From: Chitinophaga niabensis
GTDB lineage: Bacteria; Bacteroidota; Bacteroidia; Chitinophagales; Chitinophagaceae
Assembly: GCF_039545795.1 (NCBI RefSeq)
Contig: NZ_CP154260.1
Span: forward strand, 1,183,001 to 1,247,000
Length of the DNA stretch: 64,000 nt
Direction: 5' to 3'
Position 1 is the first letter of the stretch, and every line of letters starts with the position of its first letter. The position numbers and the translations under genes are program-made. Below the pieces are notes generated by a model. The model was not told the origin of the DNA and did not search any database. It saw only the letters and a program-made list of their open reading frames with translations. Positions 49,695-56,988 of the stretch are shown here, in pieces.

Positions 49695-51125
49695 ATGAAG
49701 AATTTTACCTTTTTCCTGTTATTGCTCTGTTCCCTGGCGGCAGGTGCGCAGGATGCTAATTACTGGTCGTCCTACTACGGCCCGGGTGGGTTTTTTGCCC
49801 CCGGGGCGGTGATCGCTAACAATAAAGATAGCGGGGTGTTGTTCTATAACCCGGCCCTGCTGGCTTTGTCCCATAAAAAAGCGGTGTCCGTCAGCGGGAG
49901 TATTTACCAGCTGGAGTCCATTAAAATGAAAAACGGGGCAGGCACCGGAAAGGACCTCCTGTCCAGCAATACTTCCAGTATACCACAGATGCTCACAGGT
50001 ACGGTGATGTTAGGGAAGAAAAAACCATTCTATGTATCCTATGCCCTGATCAATTCTTCCATCCTTAATTTTTCTGCCTCCCAGCGGAAGGAGGCGCAGA
50101 TGAATGTATTACATGATTCTTACAGCCCGGGTACGGAATATTACATTGGCCAGATGACTTTGCAGAACCAGATCAAATCATCCGCAGCATCGCTGAGCGC
50201 GGGTTACCGGCTAAATGAGAGATGGGCAGTGGGTGCTACGGCAGAAGGTTCGTTCTACCGTCAGCGTTATAGTAACAATATTGTTTCAAGGGCATTGATC
50301 AATGGAGGCGGCTCTTCATTAAGACTGGCCAGTAATGAGGCTTTATACGAAGTGTCCTATAATCACATCGGTTTCCGTGTAAAAGGCGGGCTGGCGTATG
50401 AGCATAACAGGCATCATGCAGGGCTGCTGATCTCTTCGCCATTGATAGGTATTGGGGGAAGGGCTACCTTGTTCGGGGATCTGGCGCTTGCCAATATCAG
50501 GGATGTTTATTCAGGAGAGATGATCCATCTGCTGGCCAGTACAAGACAAACCAAACTGAAATCTACCTGGAAGATGCCCCTGAGTGTAGCAGCGGGGTAT
50601 GCATATGATCATGCAAAGGGGCAGATCTATGTGGCCGGGGAATATTTCCTGCCCATCAAAGAGTATGGGGTTGTTACGCCGCGTAATGAATATTTTCTGC
50701 GGCCTGATACAGGGAATAATAATTTGCTGACGGCTGCAGTACTGCAACTGAAAGATGCCCGCAAGGCTGTTTTTAATATGGCCCTGGGAGCCAGTTACGA
50801 GGTAAAGGAACATATTATAGCGTATTGTTCCTTCAGAACGGATTTCTCTTATGCGGATAACAGTTTGTTCACTAGCGGTTCAGGAAATACATCTTATACT
50901 GCAGCATGGAATAATTTTCATTGCCAGTTGGGAGGGAATCTGCGGAGAAAGAAATACAACCTGCGGGTAGGATTGTTGCTGGCATACGGGCAAACAGGCA
51001 AATATATACAGCCTGTGAACTTTGATCAGCCCAATGATGAAAACTTTTTGTTGGGCGATACGAAAGAAACAAAAGCACATCATTTCTTAACAGGATTGAT
51101 GCTGGCTTTTATACATAACTTATAA
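49695..51125 (+). CDS. FadL/OmpP1-like outer-membrane barrel protein
   Basis: A 476-residue exported protein (signal peptide MKNFTFFLLLLCSLAAGAQ) with a NPALLALS motif near residue 53 (asparagine-proline-alanine, characteristic of FadL-type transporters), followed by alternating strands to the C-terminal TGLMLAFIHNL. FadL proteins carry hydrophobic molecules across the outer membrane; the substrate here is unknown. The LLM oxidoreductase gene starts nine bases after its stop and may be cotranscribed. Confidence 0.7.
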   Translation: MKNFTFFLLLLCSLAAGAQDANYWSSYYGPGGFFAPGAVIANNKDSGVLFYNPALLALSHKKAVSVSGSIYQLESIKMKNGAGTGKDLLSSNTSSIPQMLTGTVMLGKKKPFYVSYALINSSILNFSASQRKEAQMNVLHDSYSPGTEYYIGQMTLQNQIKSSAASLSAGYRLNERWAVGATAEGSFYRQRYSNNIVSRALINGGGSSLRLASNEALYEVSYNHIGFRVKGGLAYEHNRHHAGLLISSPLIGIGGRATLFGDLALANIRDVYSGEMIHLLASTRQTKLKSTWKMPLSVAAGYAYDHAKGQIYVAGEYFLPIKEYGVVTPRNEYFLRPDTGNNNLLTAAVLQLKDARKAVFNMALGASYEVKEHIIAYCSFRTDFSYADNSLFTSGSGNTSYTAAWNNFHCQLGGNLRRKKYNLRVGLLLAYGQTGKYIQPVNFDQPNDENFLLGDTKETKAHHFLTGLMLAFIHNL

Positions 51126-51134
51126 ATTGTGGTC

Positions 51135-52169
51135 ATGGAATTAGGTATCAGTACGTTCGGAGAAGTGAAACCTGAGGGCGTTTCAGGTCATGCAGCAGAA
51201 TCTTTTTTACGGATGCAGGAAATTATCGCGGAAGGCCAGCTGGCGGATGAAGTAGGGCTGGATGTTTTTGCATTGGGGGAACATCATCGCCCGGATTTTA
51301 TTATCTCAGCGCCGGAAGTGGCGCTGGGCGCTATTGCAGCTGTTACAAAAAACATCCGGCTTTCCAGTTCCGTTACCGTGTTAAGTTCTGCAGACCCTGT
51401 GCGTGTGTTCCAGAACTTTGCCACGCTGGACCTTGTTTCCGGGGGGCGTGCAGAGATCATGGCGGGCAGGGGATCTTTTACGGAATCCTTTCCTTTGTTC
51501 GGTTACAGCCTGAATGATTATGATACTTTGTTTGCAGAGAAACTGGAGATGTTGCTGCGCATCAACGAAAGTGAGATCATTTCCTGGAAGGGCAAGTTCA
51601 GGGCGCCTTTCATGCAGCGGGGTATTTATCCACGGCCTTATCAACCTGCCTTACCCATATGGCTGGCAGTTGGCGGCACACCTGCTTCTGCAAAGCGGGC
51701 GGGGAGATTGAACCTGCCCATGACGGTAGCGATACTTGGTGGCAAACCTGCGCAGTTTGTGCCTTTCATCAACCTCTACCGCCAGGCTGCTTTGGAGGCA
51801 GGGCATGATGTGGAGAAGTTACAACTGGGCATCAATTCGCAATTTTATGTGGCAGAAGATTCAGAGCAGGCAGCAGATGAATTTTATCCTTCTTATGAGA
51901 TACTGATGAACAGGGTGGGGCAGGAGAGAGGGTGGCATCCTATGACGCGGGAGCAGTTTGAATACCTGCGGATGCCTGATGGGCCTTTGTTTGTAGGAAG
52001 TGTGAAGGAGATCACGGAGAAGATCATCTATCAGCATAGCTTATTCAAACATACCCGTTTCCTCGCACAGATCGTGAAAGGATATATCTCACACGATAAA
52101 GTATTACGCGCTATTGAATTGTTTGGAACGCAGGTAGCGCCTGCTGTGAGAAAAGCTATACCAGGTTAA
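51135..52169 (+). CDS. LLM-class flavin-dependent oxidoreductase (luciferase-like)
   Basis: A 344-residue TIM-barrel flavin monooxygenase-like protein. Family features: MELGISTFGEVKPEG, FALGEHHRPDFIISAPEVALGAIAAVTKNIRLSSSVTVLSSADPVRVFQNFATLDLVSGGRAEIMAGRGSF in several short blocks, and LPIWLAVGGTPASAKRAG. It oxidises an unknown substrate with FMNH2 or F420-type cofactor; FMN is likelier in this phylum. I use the ATG at 51135, not the GTG six bases upstream. Its end overlaps the convergent hxlR gene by 14 bases. Confidence 0.87.
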   Translation: MELGISTFGEVKPEGVSGHAAESFLRMQEIIAEGQLADEVGLDVFALGEHHRPDFIISAPEVALGAIAAVTKNIRLSSSVTVLSSADPVRVFQNFATLDLVSGGRAEIMAGRGSFTESFPLFGYSLNDYDTLFAEKLEMLLRINESEIISWKGKFRAPFMQRGIYPRPYQPALPIWLAVGGTPASAKRAGRLNLPMTVAILGGKPAQFVPFINLYRQAALEAGHDVEKLQLGINSQFYVAEDSEQAADEFYPSYEILMNRVGQERGWHPMTREQFEYLRMPDGPLFVGSVKEITEKIIYQHSLFKHTRFLAQIVKGYISHDKVLRAIELFGTQVAPAVRKAIPG

Positions 52170-52524
52170 GGGCGCGTTTTTTATGTGCAAGCCCCCAGTG
52201 CTCCAATTCCTGCCAGATGGGAATAAGCGCCATGGCACTTTCCGACAGGCTGTATTCCACTCTTGGAGGTACTTCTGCATAGGCTGTTCTTTCTACCAAT
52301 CCGTCCCTTTCCAGTTCCCGCAAATGCAGGGTGAGCATCCTGTCTGTAATGCCGGGAATGATCTTTTTCAGTTCATTGAAACGCATGGTGCGTTTCTCCA
52401 GTTTATAGAGGATGATCAGTTTCCATCTTCCGCCCAGTATATCTACGGCGTAGATCATCCCACAGAAGTTGGCAAGCGTTTCTTTATTGATACTATTGGT
52501 GGATGTTAATTTCCTTTTCGCCAT
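52156..52524 (-). CDS. HxlR family transcriptional regulator
   Basis: A 122-residue winged-helix regulator of the MarR-like HxlR group: CGMIYAVDILGGRWKLIILYKLEKRTMRFNELKKII with the single N-terminal Cys22, the recognition helix GITDRMLTLHLRELERDGLVER, and EVPPRVEYSLSESAMALIPIW. HxlR proteins often sense electrophiles through that cysteine. It is divergent from the NAD(P)H dehydrogenase gene, its probable target, and overlaps the LLM gene tail-to-tail. A GTTGCGTACAAC dyad (52542-52553) lies between it and its neighbour. Confidence 0.92.
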   Translation of the reverse strand: MAKRKLTSTNSINKETLANFCGMIYAVDILGGRWKLIILYKLEKRTMRFNELKKIIPGITDRMLTLHLRELERDGLVERTAYAEVPPRVEYSLSESAMALIPIWQELEHWGLAHKKRALNLV

Positions 52525-52588
52525 TACTTACATTTTTGTGTGTTGCGTACAACGGGCTGTAGCTATACAAAATTAACGAACATGCCGG

Positions 52589-52596
52589 TAATTTTG
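52589..52596 (+). promoter_or_regulatory. Candidate -7 element of NAD(P)H dehydrogenase gene
   Basis: TAATTTTG fits TANNTTTG. It ends five bases before the ATG at 52602, so the transcript would be nearly or wholly leaderless. A GTTGCGTACAAC dyad lies about 40 bases upstream. Confidence 0.4.
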
Positions 52597-52601
52597 GCCC
52601 T

Positions 52602-53270
52602 ATGAAGATATTAATCGTATACGCACATCCTGAGTCCAAAAGCATGAACGCTGCTATGTTCCATGAGGCGATAGAAACATTGAAAGCAGCAGGGCACGAA
52701 GTACAAACAACAGATCTGTATGCCATGCAGTTCAATCCCGTATCAGACAGGCATAATTTCACTAGTACACTTGACCCGGAATTCTTCAAACAGCAACTGG
52801 AAGAAGTACATGCTACAAAGGTGAATGGTTTTATTCCCGGCCTGGATGCAGAACAGCAGAAAGTGGAATGGTGCGATCTGATGATCTGGCAATTCCCTTT
52901 GTGGTGGTTCAGTGTGCCGGCTATCCTGAAAGGCTGGGTGGACAGGGTATTTGCAATGGGCCGTACCTATGGAGGCGGGCATATTTATGAAACAGGGATC
53001 TTTAGTGGTAAAAAGGCATTGCTCTCCCTTACTACCGGTGGAAAAGAAGCGGATTATCTGAAGAACGGGTTTAATGGTGATCTGCTTAGTATGCTGAAAC
53101 CATTACACAGGGGAATACTTCAGTTCACCGGGTTCTCTGTATTGCAGCCTCAGGTGGTATACGGGCCGGCCAGGATATCTTCGGCAGAAAGGGAGGAAGC
53201 ATTGAGCGGATGGCGTTCCCGGTTGCAGGATGTATTTAGTGAAACACCTATAGAAGTGGGCACTTATTAA
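52602..53270 (+). CDS. Flavodoxin-fold NAD(P)H dehydrogenase (quinone), KefF/MdaB-like
   Basis: A 222-residue flavoprotein of the flavodoxin_2 family, which reduces quinones or similar electrophiles with two electrons. Cues: MKILIVYAHPESKSMNAAMFHEAIE (FMN/FAD phosphate loop), WCDLMIWQFPLWWFSVPAILKGWVDRVFAMGRTY and LSLTTGGKEADY. It is divergent from hxlR, a pairing typical of electrophile-responsive circuits. The convergent SRPBCC gene overlaps its end by four bases. Confidence 0.9.
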   Translation: MKILIVYAHPESKSMNAAMFHEAIETLKAAGHEVQTTDLYAMQFNPVSDRHNFTSTLDPEFFKQQLEEVHATKVNGFIPGLDAEQQKVEWCDLMIWQFPLWWFSVPAILKGWVDRVFAMGRTYGGGHIYETGIFSGKKALLSLTTGGKEADYLKNGFNGDLLSMLKPLHRGILQFTGFSVLQPQVVYGPARISSAEREEALSGWRSRLQDVFSETPIEVGTY

Positions 53271-53653
53271 AGGCTTTCCGCTAATTCTTTCACCGCCTGC
53301 AAGGCAGCATCCCATCCTGCTGAAGCATCTTCATATGATGTTACAGGATCTTCTTTGGCAAGCAATAAAGTGCTGCCGTTCTTATCCTGCAGTTCATAGG
53401 TGATGGTGGACAATATCGAACGCCCTTCATCCGGATTGAAAAGATGATGCTGCAGCAGTTTGTTGGGTGTTATCTGCAGGATAACACCCCGCGTGTACAT
53501 GTTCCCATCCAACCCTTTCCATCCAAAGGAGCTGCCCACTTTCCAGTTGGATACATATTCGCCACCCATCCTACGGGTTACTTCCGGGTTGGTGAATACC
53601 TGCCAGACATTGGCGGGCGTAGCGTTGATGAGGATGCTTTTTTCTAACAGCAT
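53267..53653 (-). CDS. SRPBCC (AHSA1-like) domain protein
   Basis: A 128-residue START-like helix-grip protein: MLLEKSILINATPANVWQVFTNPEVTRRMGGEYVSNWKVGSSFGWKG and C-terminal DASAGWDAALQAVKELAE. Family members bind hydrophobic ligands or Hsp90; the role here is unknown. I start at the ATG at 53653, where the domain begins; the frame is open to 53764, but the extra 37 residues are cysteine-rich and not family sequence. It converges on the quinone reductase gene. Confidence 0.86.
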   Translation of the reverse strand: MLLEKSILINATPANVWQVFTNPEVTRRMGGEYVSNWKVGSSFGWKGLDGNMYTRGVILQITPNKLLQHHLFNPDEGRSILSTITYELQDKNGSTLLLAKEDPVTSYEDASAGWDAALQAVKELAESL

Positions 53654-53753
53654 ATTACAATATAAGCATTTCAGGTAGTATTCCTGACACTTCGCGCAAA
53701 CGTGTAAATACAGCAGGAAGCAAAAATGTAGCTTGCCAAAAAATAACACCTGC

Positions 53754-54437
53754 ATGCAATACATTCAGCAAGTGCTGGAAAACCGCCAGCAACAACTCCG
53801 CCGTTCCCCATTATGTTTAATGATCGATGATGCTTCCCTGGCCATGGAATCCCGCTTAGGATTCACTCCTGTGATGCTTTTTTTTGTGATGGGATTTAAA
53901 GATATCCTGGATACCATGAAGGTTGAAAACAGCACAGACCCCTTACAGCAAAGCGTGAACACACATTGTGATGAAGACTCTTTTCACTGGCAATGGTACC
54001 TGAAAGACCTGGAACGTATCAGCTATGGTAAAGCATTCCTGCAACATCCCGGAACAACGATGTTTGAAAAGATCTGGTCTGCCCCCTACAGTGCGGCCCG
54101 GGAGGTGGTATATGAAAGTATCCACCTGGTTAAGACCTATAACACGCCCTTCTATAAGCTGGTGATCATTGAAGCATTGGAAGCTACCTTTGATTGCTTT
54201 AATGATCCGGTGTTCAGACTGGTGAACAATATGGGCCGGCAGGATGAACTGGAATACTTTGGCCAGGTGCATGCGCATTCGGAAGCAAACCATGCGCTGC
54301 ATGAAGAAGAGGAGAGCGACTACCAGCCAGATGAAACAGAGATAAGGAATGCGCACCTGATCGTAAACAGGATCTTTGATGCGTTTGAAAAAGTATTTCA
54401 CTGCTGGTACCAGGAAGGGCGTATGGCGATAGCGTAA
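53754..54437 (+). CDS. Helical protein, possible haem-oxygenase-like di-iron oxidase family
   Basis: A 227-residue all-helical soluble protein. Possible metal ligands include H in NTHCDEDSFHWQWYLKDLE, E in IIEALEATFDCFND and the C-terminal cluster HAHSEANHALHEEEES; the HxxxxNxxxH-like arrangement is reminiscent of the CADD/TenA-like haem-oxygenase-fold diiron proteins. This is a structural guess by eye, not a recognised hit. The ATG at 53754 is used; a TTG at 53733 is in frame. The Crp regulator gene follows after 23 bases. Confidence 0.45.
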   Translation: MQYIQQVLENRQQQLRRSPLCLMIDDASLAMESRLGFTPVMLFFVMGFKDILDTMKVENSTDPLQQSVNTHCDEDSFHWQWYLKDLERISYGKAFLQHPGTTMFEKIWSAPYSAAREVVYESIHLVKTYNTPFYKLVIIEALEATFDCFNDPVFRLVNNMGRQDELEYFGQVHAHSEANHALHEEEESDYQPDETEIRNAHLIVNRIFDAFEKVFHCWYQEGRMAIA

Positions 54438-54460
54438 AAATATATTACTTTTACGCACAA

Positions 54461-55033
54461 ATGAATGCGGAAGAAATATTAAAACAGCATATCGCTAAAA
54501 CGATCTCCTTAACAGAGGAGCAGTTCGGTTATTTCTTCTCGCATTTTACCCGGCAGTCTTTCAAAAAAGGCCAGGCCCTCATCTCCGAGGGAGAGAAAGT
54601 AGAACACGAGTATTTTGTATTGGATGGATGCCTGAAATCATTTTATATCAATGATGATGTAAAGATGTTCATCCTGCAGTTTGCCATGCCTACCTGGTGG
54701 GTCTCCGATTTTAATGCGCTATATAGCGGCAACCCCGCAACGATTAATGTCGACTGTATCACAAATGCCGAAGTACTAAGCCTTTCCAATAGCAACAGGG
54801 AAAAGATCTGCCGGGAAATACCTGGCGTAGAGTATTTCTTCCGCTGGCGTACCAACAGGGGATTTGTGGCTTTACAGAAAAGATTGTTATCCTTTATGAA
54901 TAACGATGCTAAGCAACGTTATGAACAACTCATGCAGCAGTACCCTGAATTATATAACATCGTTCCCAAACACTTAATTGCCGCTTACCTGGGTGTATCC
55001 CGGGAAACCCTGAGCCGGCTAAATGTGACATAG
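54461..55033 (+). CDS. Crp/Fnr family transcriptional regulator
   Basis: A 190-residue regulator with a cyclic-nucleotide-binding-like domain (about 25-120: FKKGQALISEGEKVEHEYFVLDGCLKSFY) and a helix-turn-helix at the end (YNIVPKHLIAAYLGVSRETLSRLNVT). The residues that bind cAMP in E. coli Crp are not conserved, so the ligand is unknown. The C-terminus is short: family members usually run several residues past the recognition helix. Its last codons and stop lie inside the first of two TGTGA-N6-TCAC(A/G) boxes, which precede the YceI operon. Confidence 0.92.
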   Translation: MNAEEILKQHIAKTISLTEEQFGYFFSHFTRQSFKKGQALISEGEKVEHEYFVLDGCLKSFYINDDVKMFILQFAMPTWWVSDFNALYSGNPATINVDCITNAEVLSLSNSNREKICREIPGVEYFFRWRTNRGFVALQKRLLSFMNNDAKQRYEQLMQQYPELYNIVPKHLIAAYLGVSRETLSRLNVT

Positions 55034-55039
55034 ATCACA
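55024..55039. promoter_or_regulatory. Crp-type box 1
   Basis: TGTGA-N6-TCACA, a perfect match to the E. coli Crp consensus dyad. It overlaps the last three codons and stop of the Crp gene and lies about 80 bases before the predicted yceI transcription start. Confidence 0.8.
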
Positions 55040-55060
55040 AAATACCCCTCTCCATTCTAA

Positions 55061-55076
55061 TGTGATATAGGTCACG
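55061..55076. promoter_or_regulatory. Crp-type box 2
   Basis: TGTGA-N6-TCACG, one base from the Crp consensus, centred 37 bases from box 1 and about 45 bases before the predicted transcription start. That is near the usual class II activator position. Confidence 0.78.
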
Positions 55077-55098
55077 TAATGCCTTCACGCTTTCTCAT

Positions 55099-55106
55099 CA
55101 ACTTTG
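55099..55106 (+). promoter_or_regulatory. Candidate -7 element of the yceI operon
   Basis: CAACTTTG differs from TANNTTTG at the first base. It lies 23 bases after Crp box 2 and 25 bases before the yceI ATG. A weak -7 element is expected at an activator-dependent promoter. Confidence 0.4.
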
Positions 55107-55130
55107 AGGTATCAATTAAAACTCAAAACA

Positions 55131-55649
55131 ATGAAAAAGCAAAACTTTGAAATCGCCGTTGCTGAAAGCAATATCGATTGGACAGGCCGGAAAGTGACCG
55201 GTTCACACTTTGGTACCATCGCCATTAAAGAAGGTTCCCTTGCTGTAAATGAAGGTAAACTCGCTGGTGGCAGGTTTGTTATAGACACTACTTCCATCAG
55301 GATCCTGGACGTTACTGATCCGGCTACCAATGATCAGTTTGCAGGTCACCTGGCTTCTGAAGATTTCTTCGCCTCCGCCCAATATCCTGAAGCTGTATTC
55401 CAGATCACAGCTGTGAATAACAATCACGTAGAGGGAGACCTTACCATTAAAGGTATCACACATCCTATTGGTTTTGATGCACTCGTTACCGTTGCCGGGG
55501 ATACCCTTAAAGCAGCAGGTAAGATAGTGGTGGACCGTACCCTTTACGGCATTAAGTTCCGTTCCGGCAACTTCTTCAAAAACCTTGGAGATACGTTGAT
55601 CTATAACGACTTCGACCTGAATGTAACACTCACCGCTAAAGCTAACTAA
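55131..55649 (+). CDS. YceI family protein (cytoplasmic form)
   Basis: A 172-residue lipocalin-like barrel protein that binds long isoprenoid-like molecules in some homologues. Family motifs: SNIDWTGRKVTGSHFGTIAIKEGSLAV, FVIDTTSI, HLASEDFFASAQYPEAVFQITAV and LTIKGITHPIGFDALV. There is no signal peptide, unlike E. coli YceI. First gene of a five-gene operon with spacings of 1, 5, 6 and 4 bases. The ATG at 55131 is used; a TTG at 55104 is in frame but lies within the predicted promoter. Confidence 0.9.
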   Translation: MKKQNFEIAVAESNIDWTGRKVTGSHFGTIAIKEGSLAVNEGKLAGGRFVIDTTSIRILDVTDPATNDQFAGHLASEDFFASAQYPEAVFQITAVNNNHVEGDLTIKGITHPIGFDALVTVAGDTLKAAGKIVVDRTLYGIKFRSGNFFKNLGDTLIYNDFDLNVTLTAKAN

Positions 55650-55650
55650 G

Positions 55651-55869
55651 ATGCCATACATTAAAATTGAACTGACGAAGGAAGGGGTTACCCGTCAGCA
55701 AAAACAGCAACTTATTAAAGGCGTAACTGATCTGATCACAGCCGTGCTCAACAAAGACCCGCACCTGACCCATGTGGTGATACAGGAAGTAGGACTGGAT
55801 GATTGGGGTTACGCAGGGGAACAGGTATCCGTATTAAGAGAACAAGGCATTACAGCTGATAAAAAATAA
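55651..55869 (+). CDS. 4-oxalocrotonate tautomerase-like protein
   Basis: A 72-residue member of the tautomerase superfamily. MPYIKIELTKEGVTRQQKQQLIKGVTDLITAVLNKDP begins with the catalytic N-terminal proline (Pro1 after Met removal), and HVVIQEVGLDDWGYAGEQ is the usual second half. It forms hexamers of beta-alpha-beta units in the family. Only one base separates it from yceI, and the next gene is five bases away. Confidence 0.9.
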   Translation: MPYIKIELTKEGVTRQQKQQLIKGVTDLITAVLNKDPHLTHVVIQEVGLDDWGYAGEQVSVLREQGITADKK

Positions 55870-55874
55870 ACAAA

Positions 55875-56609
55875 ATGAAACAACAAACCATTATTATAAC
55901 AGGTGCTTCCTCCGGTATTGGAAAAGAAGTAGCCAGGTACTTCCTGGAGAATGGCGATAACGTAGTGATTAATTCCACCACAGCGCAAAAACTGGAACAG
56001 GTTTACCAGGAATTGGGCGCTGGCGCCAACCTCGCGATGGTGGTAGGAGATATCAGCCACAAAGAAACCGGGGAAGAATTGGTGCGCATAGCCATTACGA
56101 GATTTGGTTCAGTGGACGTATTAGTGAATAATGCGGGGATCTTTGAAACCAGGCCTTTCCTTGAAGTGGACGAAGCTTACCTGGACCGTTTTCTGACCAC
56201 TAACCTGAAAGGTACTTTCTTTACCACGCAGGCGGTTATCCCGGCTATGCTGCAACAACGGGGTGGTGTGGTGATCAATATCGGTACACCGCTTGTTAAT
56301 AAGGCTTTTGGTGGCGTGCCTATTACGGCGCCCATGTCCAGCAAAGGTGCTATTCATGCATTGACCGTTCAGCTGGCGGCTGAATTCGGCAGGCATAATA
56401 TCAGGGTGAATACGGTTGCTCCCGGTACCATCCGTACACCTATGCATGGTGATAATGCTGATCAAACTGCAGGTTTACATCTCGTGAACAGGGTGGGGGA
56501 AGTGAAAGATGTGGCGGAGATGGTGCTGGCCGTTGCTAAAAGTAATTTCATCAATGGCGCGATCATTAATGTAGACGGTGGCCTGGCTGCCGGTCATAAT
56601 CTTAACTAA
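55875..56609 (+). CDS. SDR family oxidoreductase with altered active site
   Basis: A 244-residue short-chain dehydrogenase fold: TGASSGIGKEVARYF cofactor loop at residue 8, NNAGIF near 92, and a C-terminal GAIINVDGGLAAG. The active-site YxxxK is replaced: the lysine is in PMSSK, with Pro at the position of the catalytic Tyr, and the usual Ser is Thr or Gly (INIGTPLV). It may be a non-standard reductase, a binding protein or inactive. The rest is well conserved. Operon gene three. Confidence 0.85.
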   Translation: MKQQTIIITGASSGIGKEVARYFLENGDNVVINSTTAQKLEQVYQELGAGANLAMVVGDISHKETGEELVRIAITRFGSVDVLVNNAGIFETRPFLEVDEAYLDRFLTTNLKGTFFTTQAVIPAMLQQRGGVVINIGTPLVNKAFGGVPITAPMSSKGAIHALTVQLAAEFGRHNIRVNTVAPGTIRTPMHGDNADQTAGLHLVNRVGEVKDVAEMVLAVAKSNFINGAIINVDGGLAAGHNLN

Positions 56610-56615
56610 CAGATC

Positions 56616-56984
56616 ATGAAAACACAAGAAAGCATAATTTCGCAGCTACTGGAGAAAGATTACTTCCAGGGTATTTATGAAGGAGATCTTGATGCAATGA
56701 ACCGCATATTTTATCCGAATGCTTTACTTTTTGGCGATGTGAAAGGCCAGCCATATGCAAAAACATATGAGCAATACATTGATGCCGTAAAAAGCCGCCA
56801 AAGTCCAAAAGATTCAGGTAAACCATTTAAGGGAGAGATCCTGAACATTAAAGTGGTGAACTCTATTGCTGTTGCAGAAGTGAGGGTGAAGATGTTTGAA
56901 TTCCATTACCATGAGTTCCTGTCGTTTCACAAGATCAATGATAACTGGGTCATCGTTACCAAAATGATGAGTGACCAAAACTAA
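56616..56984 (+). CDS. NTF2-like / putative lumazine-binding protein
   Basis: A 122-residue single-domain alpha+beta barrel of the SnoaL-like family, without a signal peptide: DYFQGIYEGDLDAMNRIFYPNALLFGD, KGEILNIKVVNSIAVAEVRVKMF, and HEFLSFHKINDNWVIVTKMMSDQ. It lies six bases after the SDR gene and four bases before the monooxygenase ATG. Family members are enzymes or ligand binders; none is indicated here. Confidence 0.82.
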   Translation: MKTQESIISQLLEKDYFQGIYEGDLDAMNRIFYPNALLFGDVKGQPYAKTYEQYIDAVKSRQSPKDSGKPFKGEILNIKVVNSIAVAEVRVKMFEFHYHEFLSFHKINDNWVIVTKMMSDQN

Positions 56985-56988
56985 CGTT

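Noticed and set aside
53653..53764. Upstream extension of the SRPBCC protein
   Set aside because: Cysteine-rich leader unlike the family; the ATG at 53653 starts the domain.
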